Shown in pieces: positions 53,556 through 61,754 of a DNA stretch of 64,000 bases. The number at the start of each line of letters is the position of its first letter. Position 1 is the first letter of the stretch. The translations under genes and the position numbers were made by a program. This stretch comes from Streptomyces sp. NBC_01445 (GTDB lineage Bacteria > Actinomycetota > Actinomycetes > Streptomycetales > Streptomycetaceae): assembly GCF_035918235.1 (NCBI RefSeq), contig NZ_CP109485.1:3906001-3970000 (forward strand), given 5' to 3'. Below the pieces are notes generated by a model that saw only the letters and a list, made by a program, of their open reading frames with translations, had not been told where the DNA came from and made no database searches.

Positions 53556-55631
53556 GTGACGCGCAGCGTGTACGTGACCGGGATCGACCGGGGTGACGGC
53601 CGGCAGGTCGTGGAGCTGGGAGTCATGGAGCTCCTGACCCGGCAGGTCGACCGGGTGGGCGTCTTCCGCCCGCTCGTCCACGACGGTCCCGACCGGCTCT
53701 TCGATCTGCTGCGGGCGCGCTACCGCCTCTCCCAGGACCCGGCGACGGTCTACGGCCTCGACTACCACGAGGCGTCGGCCGTGCAGGCCGAGCAGGGCAC
53801 CGACGAACTGGTCTCGCGCCTCGTGGACCGCTTCCACCAGGTCGCCCGCGACTACGAGGTCGTCCTGGTCCTCGGCACGGACTTCGCCGACACACAGCTC
53901 CCCGACGAACTGGCCGTCAACGCCCGCCTCGCCAACGAGTTCGGGGCGTCCGTCATCCCGGTGGTGGGCGGCCGCAAGCAGACCCCGGAGTCCGTGCACG
54001 CCGAGACCCGCAACGCGTACCGCGCGTACGAGGTCCTCGGCTGCGACGTGCTCGCGATGATCGTGAACCGGGTGGCGGCGCAGGACCGCGAGGAGATACG
54101 CGACCGCCTCGAGGCCCATCTCCCGGTGCCCACCTACGTACTGCCGGACGAGCCCGCTCTGTCCGCGCCGACGGTCTCGCAGATCGCGCAGGCGCTCGGC
54201 GGCGAGGTGCTGCTCGGCGACGACGCGGGCCTCGCGCGCGACGCGCTCGACTTCGTGTTCGGCGGCGCGATGCTGCCGACGTTCATCAAGGCACTGACGC
54301 CGGGCTGTCTCGTCGTGACGCCCGGGGACCGCGCCGACCTCGTGGTGGGTTCGCTCGCCGCGCACAGCGCCGGCACCCCGCCGATAGCGGGCGTCCTGCT
54401 GACCCTCGACGAGCGGCCGGGCGAGGAGATCCTGACGCTCTCCGACCGCCTCGCGCCCGGCACGCCGGTGGTGGCGGTGCAGGGCGGCTCCTTCCCCACC
54501 GCGGGTGAACTGTTCTCCATGGAGGGCAAGTTGAACGCGGCGACGCCCCGCAAGGCGGAGACGGCGCTCGGCCTCTTCGAGCGGTGGGTCGACACCGCCG
54601 GCCTGCTGGAGCGCGTCTCGGCGCCGAGCAGCGACCGCGTCACGCCGATGATGTTCGAGCACAAGCTCCTGGAGCGGGCCCGCGCCGACAAGCGCCGCGT
54701 CGTGCTGCCCGAGGGCACCGAGGAGCGCGTCCTGCGCGCGGCGGACGTCCTGCTCCGCCGCAGGGTGTGCGACCTGACGCTGCTCGGCCCCGTGGAGCAG
54801 ATCCGCAAGAAGGCCGCCGACCTGGGCGTCGACCTGGTCGACACACAGCTCATCGACCCGGACACGTCCGAACTGCGGGACCGGTTCGCCGCCGAGTACG
54901 CGCAGCTGCGCGCCCACAAGGGCGTCACCGTCGAGCTCGCGTACGACGTGGTGGCGGACGTCAACTACTTCGGGACGCTGATGGTGCAGGGCGGCCTGGC
55001 GGACGGCATGGTGTCGGGTTCCGTGCACTCGACGGCCGCGACGATCCGCCCCGCCTTCGAGATCATCAAGACGAAGCCGGACGCCGACATCGTGTCGTCC
55101 GTCTTCTTCATGTGCCTCGCCGACAAGGTCCTCGTGTACGGCGACTGCGCGGTGAACCCGGACCCGGACGCGCAGCAGCTCGCCGACATCGCCGTCCAGG
55201 CGGCCGCCACCGCCGAGCAGTTCGGCGTGGACCCGCGGATCGCGATGCTGTCGTACTCGACGGGCACGTCGGGTTCGGGCGCGGACGTCGACAAGGTGCG
55301 CCGGGCCACGGAGCTGGTGCGCGAGCGGCGCACCGATCTGAAGATCGAGGGCCCCATCCAGTACGACGCGGCCGTCGAGCCGTCGGTGGCGGCGACCAAG
55401 CTGCCCGGGTCGGAGGTCGCGGGCCAGGCCAGCGTGCTGATCTTCCCCGACCTGAACACCGGCAACAACACGTACAAGGCCGTGCAGCGTTCGGCAGGCG
55501 CCATCGCCGTCGGTCCGGTCCTGCAGGGCCTGCGCAAGCCGGTCAACGACCTGTCGCGCGGCGCGCTCGTGCAGGACATCGTCAACACGGTCGCCATCAC
55601 GGCGATCCAGGCCCAGACGCCGGCCTCCTGA
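53556..55631 (+). CDS. pta: Phosphate acetyltransferase, long three-domain form
   Basis: A 691-residue enzyme interconverting acetyl-CoA and acetyl phosphate. The N-terminal dethiobiotin-synthetase-like domain (about 1-200), a DRTGG regulatory domain (about 215-330) and the C-terminal PTA_PTB catalytic domain (from about 370, MMFEHKLLERARADKRRVVLPEG) are all present, with the conserved MLSYSTGTSGSGADVDKV near the C-terminus. GTG 53556 follows GAGAGGGAG. It is directly followed by ackA 23 bp later, the classic acetate overflow operon. Confidence 0.96.
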   Translation: MTRSVYVTGIDRGDGRQVVELGVMELLTRQVDRVGVFRPLVHDGPDRLFDLLRARYRLSQDPATVYGLDYHEASAVQAEQGTDELVSRLVDRFHQVARDYEVVLVLGTDFADTQLPDELAVNARLANEFGASVIPVVGGRKQTPESVHAETRNAYRAYEVLGCDVLAMIVNRVAAQDREEIRDRLEAHLPVPTYVLPDEPALSAPTVSQIAQALGGEVLLGDDAGLARDALDFVFGGAMLPTFIKALTPGCLVVTPGDRADLVVGSLAAHSAGTPPIAGVLLTLDERPGEEILTLSDRLAPGTPVVAVQGGSFPTAGELFSMEGKLNAATPRKAETALGLFERWVDTAGLLERVSAPSSDRVTPMMFEHKLLERARADKRRVVLPEGTEERVLRAADVLLRRRVCDLTLLGPVEQIRKKAADLGVDLVDTQLIDPDTSELRDRFAAEYAQLRAHKGVTVELAYDVVADVNYFGTLMVQGGLADGMVSGSVHSTAATIRPAFEIIKTKPDADIVSSVFFMCLADKVLVYGDCAVNPDPDAQQLADIAVQAAATAEQFGVDPRIAMLSYSTGTSGSGADVDKVRRATELVRERRTDLKIEGPIQYDAAVEPSVAATKLPGSEVAGQASVLIFPDLNTGNNTYKAVQRSAGAIAVGPVLQGLRKPVNDLSRGALVQDIVNTVAITAIQAQTPAS

Positions 55632-55654
55632 CCCCAACGAAGAGGTAAGCACCT

Positions 55655-56935
55655 GTGACCTCCCACCCGTCGCCCACCACCGCCCTGCCTGACGAGCTTC
55701 GCTCGGCCCCTCTGGCCGGCCGAGTTCTCGTCCTCAACTCCGGTTCCTCGTCGCTGAAGTACCAGCTGCTCGACATGGAGAGCGGCGCCCGGCTCGCCGC
55801 GGGCCTTGTCGAGCGCATCGGCGAGGAGACGTCCCGCCTCAAGCACACGCCGCTGACCGGGGACGGCGGCGCGGCGCGCGAGGTGAACGGCCCGATCGCC
55901 GACCACGACGCGGCCCTGAAGGCGGTCGCCGCGGAGCTGGCCCGTGACGGGATGGGCCTGGACTCCCCCGAACTCGCCGCGATCGGCCACCGGGTGGTGC
56001 ACGGCGGCATGTTCTTCACCGAGCCGACCGTCATCGACGACGCGGTCCTCGCGGAGATCGAGCGGCTGATCCCGGTCGCGCCGCTGCACAACCCGGCCAA
56101 CCTCACGGGCATCCGCACCGCGATGGCGCTGCGCCCCGACCTGCCGCAGGTCGCCGTCTTCGACACGGCGTTCCACACGACCATGCCGGAGTCGGCGGCG
56201 CGCTACGCGATCGACGTGAAGACCGCCGACGAACACCGCATCCGCCGCTACGGCTTCCACGGCACCTCGCACGCGTACGTGTCCCGCAAGGCGGCCGAGC
56301 TCCTGGGCAAGGCCGCCGAGGAGGTCAACGTCATCGTCCTGCACCTGGGCAACGGCGCCTCGGCGTCGGCGGTGCGCGGCGGCCTGTGCGTGGACACCTC
56401 CATGGGCCTGACACCCTTGGAGGGCCTGGTGATGGGGACGCGTTCGGGCGATGTGGACCCGGCCGTCATCTTCCATTTGATGCGGGTGGGCAACATGTCC
56501 ACCGACGAGATCGACGTACTGCTCAACAAGAAGAGCGGCCTGGTCGGTCTCTGCGGCGACAACGACATGCGGGAGATCCGCCGCCGTATCGACGAGGGCG
56601 ACGAGGAGGCGCGGCTCGCCTTCGACATCTACGTCCACCGTCTGAAGAAGTACATAGGCGCGTACTACGCGGTGCTCGGCCGGGTGGATGCGGTGGTGTT
56701 CACGGCGGGGGTCGGCGAGAACGCGGCGCCGGTGCGCGAAGCTGCCGTGGCGGGCCTGGAGGAGCTGGGTCTCGCGGTCGACGGCGAGCTCAATTCCGTA
56801 CGTTCCGACGAACCGCGGCTGATCTCGCCGGAGTACGCGCGGGTGGCTGTCGCAGTCGTCCCGACCGACGAGGAACTGGAGATCGCGCAGCAGACCTACG
56901 CCCTCGTGCGCGACTCCGCGTCCCGCAACGACTGA
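55655..56935 (+). CDS. ackA: Acetate kinase
   Basis: A 426-residue ASKHA kinase making acetate and ATP from acetyl phosphate. Family signatures are VLVLNSGSSSLKYQLLD, the metal/phosphate segment HLGNGASASAV, MGLTPLEGLVMGTRSGDVDP, and FTAGVGENAAPVRE near the C-terminus. An N-terminal extension of about 20 residues precedes the first strand. GTG 55655 has AGAGG upstream. The pyk gene follows after 74 bp with its own promoter-like DNA. Confidence 0.96.
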   Translation: MTSHPSPTTALPDELRSAPLAGRVLVLNSGSSSLKYQLLDMESGARLAAGLVERIGEETSRLKHTPLTGDGGAAREVNGPIADHDAALKAVAAELARDGMGLDSPELAAIGHRVVHGGMFFTEPTVIDDAVLAEIERLIPVAPLHNPANLTGIRTAMALRPDLPQVAVFDTAFHTTMPESAARYAIDVKTADEHRIRRYGFHGTSHAYVSRKAAELLGKAAEEVNVIVLHLGNGASASAVRGGLCVDTSMGLTPLEGLVMGTRSGDVDPAVIFHLMRVGNMSTDEIDVLLNKKSGLVGLCGDNDMREIRRRIDEGDEEARLAFDIYVHRLKKYIGAYYAVLGRVDAVVFTAGVGENAAPVREAAVAGLEELGLAVDGELNSVRSDEPRLISPEYARVAVAVVPTDEELEIAQQTYALVRDSASRND

Positions 56936-56968
56936 GCGCACCACCGCCCATTTGTAGATTCCACCAGA

Positions 56969-57002
56969 CGGAATATTCCGTAGCGAAACAAACCGATAGG
57001 AT
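56969..57002 (+). promoter_or_regulatory. Palindrome and -10-like element before pyk
   Basis: A perfect 12-bp palindrome CGGAATATTCCG (56969-56980) lies 17 bases before TAGGAT (56997-57002), which is a good -10 but also contains AGGA at ribosome-binding distance from ATG 57010. Either the pyk message is leaderless from this -10, or AGGA is its ribosome binding site. The palindrome would cover the -35 position. Confidence 0.45.
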
Positions 57003-57009
57003 CGCCCCC

Positions 57010-58440
57010 ATGCGCCGTTCCAAAATCGTCTGCACGCTGGGCCCCGCCGTCGACTCCGAAGAGCAGCTCGTTGCGCTGATCGAAGCCGGCATGAATGTGG
57101 CCCGCTTCAACTTCAGCCATGGCACGCACGCCGAGCACCAGGGGCGGTACGACCGTGTCCGGGCCGCCGCGGAGAGCACCGGCCGCGCCGTCGGCGTCCT
57201 CGCGGACCTCCAGGGCCCCAAGATCCGTCTCGAGACCTTCGCCGAAGGCCCCGTCGAGCTGGTGCGCGGTGACGAGTTCACCATCACCACCGACGATGTC
57301 CCGGGCGACAAGTCGATCTGCGGCACGACCTACAAGGGTCTGCCCGGCGATGTCTCCAAGGGCGACCAGATCCTCATCAACGACGGCAACGTCGAGCTCC
57401 GCGTCATCGAGGTCGACGGGCCGCGCGTGAAGTCGATCGTCGTCGAGGGCGGTGTCATCTCCGACCACAAGGGCATCAACCTGCCGGGCGCGGCCGTGAA
57501 CGTGCCCGCGCTGTCCGAGAAGGACGTCGACGACCTGCGCTTCGCCCTGCGGATGGGCTGCGACATGGTCGCCCTGTCCTTCGTGCGCGATGCCGACGAC
57601 GTCCAGGACGTCCACAAGGTGATGGACGAGGAGGGCCGCCGGGTCCCCGTCATCGCCAAGGTGGAGAAGCCGCAGGCGGTCGACAACATGGAGGGCGTCG
57701 TCGCGGCGTTCGACGCCGTGATGGTGGCCCGCGGCGACCTCGCCGTCGAGTACCCGCTCGAGAAGGTCCCGATGGTGCAGAAGCGCCTCGTGGAGATGTG
57801 CCGCCGTAACGCCAAGCCGGTGATCGTCGCGACCCAGATGATGGAGTCGATGATCACCAACTCCCGCCCCACGCGCGCCGAGGCGTCCGATGTCGCCAAC
57901 GCGATCCTGGACGGCGCGGACGCGGTCATGCTGTCCGCCGAGTCCTCCGTGGGCGCCTACCCGATCGAGACCGTGAAGACGATGTCGAAGATCGTCGTCG
58001 CGGCCGAGGGGGAGCTCCTGTCCAAGGGCCTGCAGCCGCTCGTGCCCGGCAAGAAGCCGCGCACGCAGGGCGGTTCGGTCGCCCGCGCCGCCTGCGAGAT
58101 CGCCGACTTCCTGGGCGCCAAGGGCCTCGTGGCCTTCACCCAGTCCGGCGACACGGCCCGCCGCCTGTCCCGCTACCGTGCGGCCCAGCCGATCCTGGCC
58201 TTCACCACGGACGAGGGCACCCGCAACCAGCTGACGCTGAGCTGGGGCGTCGAGTCGCACATCGTGCCGTACGTCGACAACACCGACGCGATGGTCGACC
58301 TGGTCGACGCCGAGATGGTGAAGCTGAACCGCTTCAACGACGGCGACACCGTCATCATCACGGCCGGTTCGCCCCCCGGCGTCCCCGGCACCACCAACAT
58401 GGTCCGGGTGCACCACCTGGGCGGCGGAGAGCGCGACTGA
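57010..58440 (+). CDS. pyk: Pyruvate kinase
   Basis: A 476-residue enzyme making pyruvate and ATP from phosphoenolpyruvate. It opens with MRRSKIVCTLGPAVDSEE and GMNVARFNFSHG; the active site has VARGDLAVEYPLEKV, VIAKVEKPQAVDNMEG and ATQMMESMITNSRPTRAEASDVANAILDGADAVMLS. The C-terminal allosteric domain is complete. ATG 57010 begins the conserved N-terminus. It completes a local set pfk, pta, ackA, pyk of lower glycolysis and acetate metabolism. A very strong terminator follows. Confidence 0.97.
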   Translation: MRRSKIVCTLGPAVDSEEQLVALIEAGMNVARFNFSHGTHAEHQGRYDRVRAAAESTGRAVGVLADLQGPKIRLETFAEGPVELVRGDEFTITTDDVPGDKSICGTTYKGLPGDVSKGDQILINDGNVELRVIEVDGPRVKSIVVEGGVISDHKGINLPGAAVNVPALSEKDVDDLRFALRMGCDMVALSFVRDADDVQDVHKVMDEEGRRVPVIAKVEKPQAVDNMEGVVAAFDAVMVARGDLAVEYPLEKVPMVQKRLVEMCRRNAKPVIVATQMMESMITNSRPTRAEASDVANAILDGADAVMLSAESSVGAYPIETVKTMSKIVVAAEGELLSKGLQPLVPGKKPRTQGGSVARAACEIADFLGAKGLVAFTQSGDTARRLSRYRAAQPILAFTTDEGTRNQLTLSWGVESHIVPYVDNTDAMVDLVDAEMVKLNRFNDGDTVIITAGSPPGVPGTTNMVRVHHLGGGERD

Positions 58441-58472
58441 CGCCTCGCCAGGCTCATCAGCCCCGTACGACA

Positions 58473-58511
58473 CACTGAGGGCGCCACCTGAATCAGGTGG
58501 CGCCCTCAGTG
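58473..58511. terminator. Bidirectional terminator after pyk
   Basis: CACTGAGGGCGCCACCTGA (58473-58491) and its exact complement (58493-58511) form a 19-bp perfect stem with almost no loop. It separates convergent pyk and the secreted-protein gene and can stop both. Confidence 0.88.
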
Positions 58512-58565
58512 GTGTGCGGCTCCCGGACTGGTCCGTGGGTGCGCGGGTCGGCAGGCTCGGCCGGC

Positions 58566-59825
58566 TCAGCCGGTGAGGTACTGGTGGAGACCCGGCACGT
58601 GCAGGTCGCCGCCGAACTGACCGGCCTGCTTGACCTTCACGTTCGTGAAGTAGATCAGGGGGATGTTCAGCGGCGGCGGGTGCTCGGCGTCGAACGTGAT
58701 CGGGATGAGCCCCAGGAGGTTCCCCGAGATCGACTCCGTGTACATGGTGGTCGTCCCGCCACGGATGGTGGACGTGGTGCCCTTGCCGGCCTGGACGTGG
58801 TACGTCTTGCCGTCCGGGCCGTCGACCGTCTGGTGCAGGTCGCCGATGTCGGTGCCGTTCGAGATGACGTACTTCAGGACCTTCTTGACCGTGCCGTTGG
58901 GCGTGCGCACGTTCACGACACCCTGGTAGTCCGCGCCCTTGAGGGTCAGCGAACTCGCCTCAAGATGCCACGAGTCGTTCGGGACCTGAGCGGGGGTCTG
59001 CTCGTTGTCCCCCTCGGCGTCCGTGGCGACCGGGCAGTTGTCCGGCACGCCGGTCTCGCCCGACGACGGTGTGGGGACCACCTTGGTGGCCTTGTCCGCG
59101 GTGTCGTCGACGGCCTTTCCGGCCTTGTCCACCGTGTCCTTGACCGCGTCCCCGGCCTTGTCCGCCGTGTCCTTGACGGGCTCGGTGACCTTGTCGACGG
59201 TGTCCTTGACGGTGCCGCCCACATCCGTGGACTTGGACGCCGAGGCCGAGGGGGTCGGGGTCGCCGACTCCTTCTGATCCGGCGTCAGCAGGTCCTTGAG
59301 CGCGTCGCCGACACCCAGCGGGTCGAGCGGGTTCTTGGTCTCGGAGGGCGTCGGGGTCGGCGTGGCCGTCTTGCTGCCGGCCGTGCTGTCACCCGAGGGC
59401 GTGTCCGTGGACTTGGACGCGGAGGGCGACGGGGTGGGCTCGGCCTTGTCGCCCGAGTCCTCCTTGCCGTCCGAAGCGTCCTTGCTCGCGGACGCCGAGG
59501 GCGACGGCGTCGGGGTGGGCGAGGCGGACTCGTCCCCCTTGCCGTCGGTCGCGTCCTTGCCGTCCTCGGAGGCCTTGATCGCGTCGGCGCACGCCTTGTA
59601 GTCGTCCGCCGAGAACTTGGTGGGGTTGTCCTTGGCCTGCGCGAGCGTGGGGGTCAGCCCCATGCCCATGAGCACGGCCGTCGGCATCGCCGCAATGGCA
59701 ATGGCTTTGCCCGCGGGCATGTGCAGCCTGGTGAACAGCGGCTTTCTGGGGGCTGCATGCCGCGGCCCGGTTCTCTCACGGAACTCTGCCGCAGAGTTCT
59801 CGTGGCGCACCTCGTCAGCCGGCAC
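58566..59825 (-). CDS. Secreted Pro/Ser-rich protein with LEA-like 11-mer repeats
   Basis: A 419-residue protein of no characterised family. A signal peptide (MPAGKAIAIAAMPTAVLMGMG ... LAQA, about residues 36-65) is followed by a Pro/Thr/Ser/Asp/Lys-rich stretch (about 80-200) with recurring SPTPTPSPSAS units, then four 11-residue repeats of the type VKDTADKAGDA (205-248), then a folded beta-rich C-terminal domain of about 130 residues (DSWHLEASSLTLKGADYQGVVNV onward). GTG 59825 has GGGAGG upstream and overlaps the DUF6114 stop by 11 bp. It is the last gene of the DUF6230-DUF6114 operon. The C-terminal domain resembles DUF6230 in its opening (secondary-structure impression only). Confidence 0.75.
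   Translation of the reverse strand: MPADEVRHENSAAEFRERTGPRHAAPRKPLFTRLHMPAGKAIAIAAMPTAVLMGMGLTPTLAQAKDNPTKFSADDYKACADAIKASEDGKDATDGKGDESASPTPTPSPSASASKDASDGKEDSGDKAEPTPSPSASKSTDTPSGDSTAGSKTATPTPTPSETKNPLDPLGVGDALKDLLTPDQKESATPTPSASASKSTDVGGTVKDTVDKVTEPVKDTADKAGDAVKDTVDKAGKAVDDTADKATKVVPTPSSGETGVPDNCPVATDAEGDNEQTPAQVPNDSWHLEASSLTLKGADYQGVVNVRTPNGTVKKVLKYVISNGTDIGDLHQTVDGPDGKTYHVQAGKGTTSTIRGGTTTMYTESISGNLLGLIPITFDAEHPPPLNIPLIYFTNVKVKQAGQFGGDLHVPGLHQYLTG
59082..59213 (-). repeat. Four tandem 33-bp repeats encoding LEA-like 11-mers
   Basis: The encoded units are TVKDTVDKVTE, PVKDTADKAGD, AVKDTVDKAGK and AVDDTADKATK. The regular 11-residue period, with Ala/Val faces alternating with Lys/Asp faces, is the pattern of group 3 LEA proteins and predicts an amphipathic helix. 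Confidence 0.8.
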
Positions 59826-60372
59826 GGTGCCTCCCGTTCGTCCCGTCGTTACCGTTCGGGCTCGTTCCTGACAGATCGTCCGACGCACCGCCGAAGGCGT
59901 CGAAGGCCGCAGTCTCGCCCTTCAGGGCATCCGCGTCGTCCACGGACTTCCCGCCGCCCGCCTCCTGCTTCGCGGCCCGTGCGGGCCCCCAGGAGATGCC
60001 GAGAGCGCCGCCGAGCAGCGCCAGCAGGAAGCCGATGACAAAGCCACCGAAGTTGGAGACCACCAAGGAGACCAGGGCGAGCAGGATCGCAGCGACGCCC
60101 GCGAAGATGCGGGACATCGGCTGGAACCAGAGCGTCAGGCCGAGCACCACAAGCAGGACGCCGATGATCAGCGAACCGGCGCCGGCAGTTGTCGACATCC
60201 GGATGGTCATCGAGCCGAGCGTGAGGTTCGCGTACGGGAAGTACATGATCGGAATGCCGCCCAGCAGCGTCAGCAGACCACCCCAGAATGGGCGCTGACC
60301 GCGCCACCCTCGGAACGATCGGCGCGTCTGGCCGAGCCTGTCGCCCAGCCCTGCTTGCGCTTCGGCGCTCAT
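59815..60372 (-). CDS. DUF6114 membrane protein
   Basis: A 185-residue protein with four predicted helices (about residues 28-50, 62-82, 85-105, 108-130), matching the uncharacterised DUF6114 family found next to DUF6230 genes in Streptomyces. The first helix has PFWGGLLTLLGGIPIMYFPYANL; the tail is hydrophilic and Gly/Asp-rich. Its stop overlaps the start of the secreted-protein gene by 11 bp. It may anchor or export its neighbours, but that is inference from context alone. Confidence 0.85.
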   Translation of the reverse strand: MSAEAQAGLGDRLGQTRRSFRGWRGQRPFWGGLLTLLGGIPIMYFPYANLTLGSMTIRMSTTAGAGSLIIGVLLVVLGLTLWFQPMSRIFAGVAAILLALVSLVVSNFGGFVIGFLLALLGGALGISWGPARAAKQEAGGGKSVDDADALKGETAAFDAFGGASDDLSGTSPNGNDGTNGRHRAG

Positions 60373-60508
60373 GTCGTACAGCTCCTCGGGAATGGCGTTG
60401 TTCTGTGGTGATGGTGCGTGTCGGATACGGGCACGGGGACGTTCCGGAGCTTCCCGTTCGCCCCCGCGCCCGGCCGTTCAGCGCTGTGAGTGAACTAGAC
60501 CCTGGGGC

Positions 60509-61126
60509 CTAGTAGCACTCGTGTGCGCCCTTCTGCACCTGCATGTGCAGGCCGGAGAGCTTGAAGGTGCCGGCCGTGGTCGCCCACGCGCGCTGCTTGA
60601 CATCTTCGAAGTGCACCGAGTCGGCCTGCTGCGAGAACGAGTCCGGGACGTACTTGTCGCCCTTGGACGGACCCGGGCCCTTGGTGGTCGAGTCGATACC
60701 GACGCCGATGTCGATGTTCTTGAACGTGGCGTTGGTCGACAGGTCGTCGGCGTCGATGTAGAGCTTCTTCGCCTCGACGCGGGGGCCGCCCGCACCGCCC
60801 GCGCTGAGCTTCATCGACACGTCACCGAAGACCGGCACCGGCACGACGACCGACTGGCACAGGTTGGTGATCTTCGCCTCGTTGAGGCCGACGACGGCAA
60901 CCGGGTGTGCACCCGACTTACCGGTGTCGAGCGCCCCGTACTGGACGAATCCCGTACCGTCGAGCGAGTCGGCCGTCACCTTGAACGACTGACCCGAAAC
61001 ACTGAACGATGCCGCAAGCGCACCCTGCGAGAGGGCGACGCCTATCGCGGCAGTAGCCGCGACGCTCGGCACCATGACTACGGCGAACCGCTTCCATCTG
61101 GTTCCGCCACGAGCCACGGACTCCAT
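60509..61126 (-). CDS. DUF6230 exported protein
   Basis: A 205-residue protein of family DUF6230, sometimes annotated as a cholesterol esterase without evidence. A single N-terminal helix (FAVVMVPSVAATAAIGVALSQGALA) precedes a beta-rich extracytoplasmic domain (ASFSVSGQSFKVTADSLDGTG...). No serine-hydrolase GxSxG motif is seen, so the esterase label is unsupported. Cysteines near residue 92 and at the C-terminus (HECY) could form a disulfide. ATG 61126 follows AAGGAGGAAA. A 136-bp gap separates it from DUF6114, but the two genes recur as a pair in streptomycetes. Confidence 0.88.
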   Translation of the reverse strand: MESVARGGTRWKRFAVVMVPSVAATAAIGVALSQGALAASFSVSGQSFKVTADSLDGTGFVQYGALDTGKSGAHPVAVVGLNEAKITNLCQSVVVPVPVFGDVSMKLSAGGAGGPRVEAKKLYIDADDLSTNATFKNIDIGVGIDSTTKGPGPSKGDKYVPDSFSQQADSVHFEDVKQRAWATTAGTFKLSGLHMQVQKGAHECY

Positions 61127-61497
61127 GACTTTCCTCCTTCTCGGACGTACATCTCCGGCCCTGACTGCACCCCTTGAGGTGCTCAGCCGGGCAGGGATGG
61201 GAGAAGTGCTACGTCCTCGGGAAGGAGAGCGCCCGTATCGGGGGCGCGCAATGGCACCCGAATCACCGGCGATCACCCCCGAGCGACAACCACTGGTCGC
61301 ACCTGACAGTCACGCGCAACCTGCTGGACAGGCCCTGCCGGTAAGCAGAGACCCCCCTGCCCAAGGCCGGCGGCACTGCTACCGGCCTGCTCGGTGGGGA
61401 CCCTGAAACCCCGCGACCCGATTGGCTGTCGGACTGCGGGATGAGGACCGAGCGTCGCCGATCGTGGTGCATTCTCGGCTGGCGCACAAGGGGGTTC

Positions 61498-61513
61498 GTT
61501 ACTCGCTAGTAAC
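61498..61513. promoter_or_regulatory. Palindromic operator candidate upstream of the DUF6230 operon
   Basis: GTTACTCGCTAGTAAC has perfect 6-bp arms around CGCT. It resembles operators of TetR-type regulators and lies about 370 bp before the DUF6230 start. A TetR gene lies 1.5 kb further on, but no link is shown. Confidence 0.45.
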
Positions 61514-61640
61514 GGACGGATAACCGAACGGCGACCCGATGGTGTCACCCGACAACGCAGGGTGGTGTCAAGCAAGTTACCAAAGCAGAGAAAGAAGGGG
61601 CGTAACCGGACAGAAGATTGCCCCTGACTTACTCCAAGTA

Positions 61641-61684
61641 ACAGCGGCCGCCTTTACCAAGTTTTGGTAAAGCGCGACCGCTGT
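61641..61684 (-). terminator. Terminator of the YbbN-like thioredoxin gene
   Basis: A perfect inner stem CTTTACCAA / TTGGTAAAG with GTT loop extends through ACAGCGGCCGC / GCGACCGCTGT with one mismatch and a bulge, for about 20 bp in all. It lies 70 bp past the gene's stop. Confidence 0.75.
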
Positions 61685-61754
61685 GTACCCGTGGCGACAG
61701 AACTTTCACCTGGGCACCACATCGCCCGGCGTTTAGGAACTGGTCAGAAACGGC

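Larger units (their letters stand above)
61127..61754. other. Long intergenic region upstream of the DUF6230 operon
   Basis: This 628-bp stretch has no supported gene. From left to right it holds a small leader hairpin GCACC/GGTGC (61167-61182), a GGCCGG/CCGGCC pair near 61366, the palindrome at 61498-61513, AT-richer DNA with GTTACC/TTACTT strings (61550-61650), and the terminator of the thioredoxin gene (61641-61684). The length suggests a long leader or a multi-input promoter for the DUF6230 operon. Confidence 0.5.

Noticed and set aside
54965..56944. Long minus-strand frame opposite pta and ackA
   Set aside because: Composition is that of a GC-rich antisense shadow (Arg/Val/His-rich, no domains), while the plus strand encodes recognisable enzymes throughout.
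60509..61126. Cholesterol esterase label for the DUF6230 protein
   Set aside because: No lipase/esterase nucleophile motif or catalytic triad is visible.
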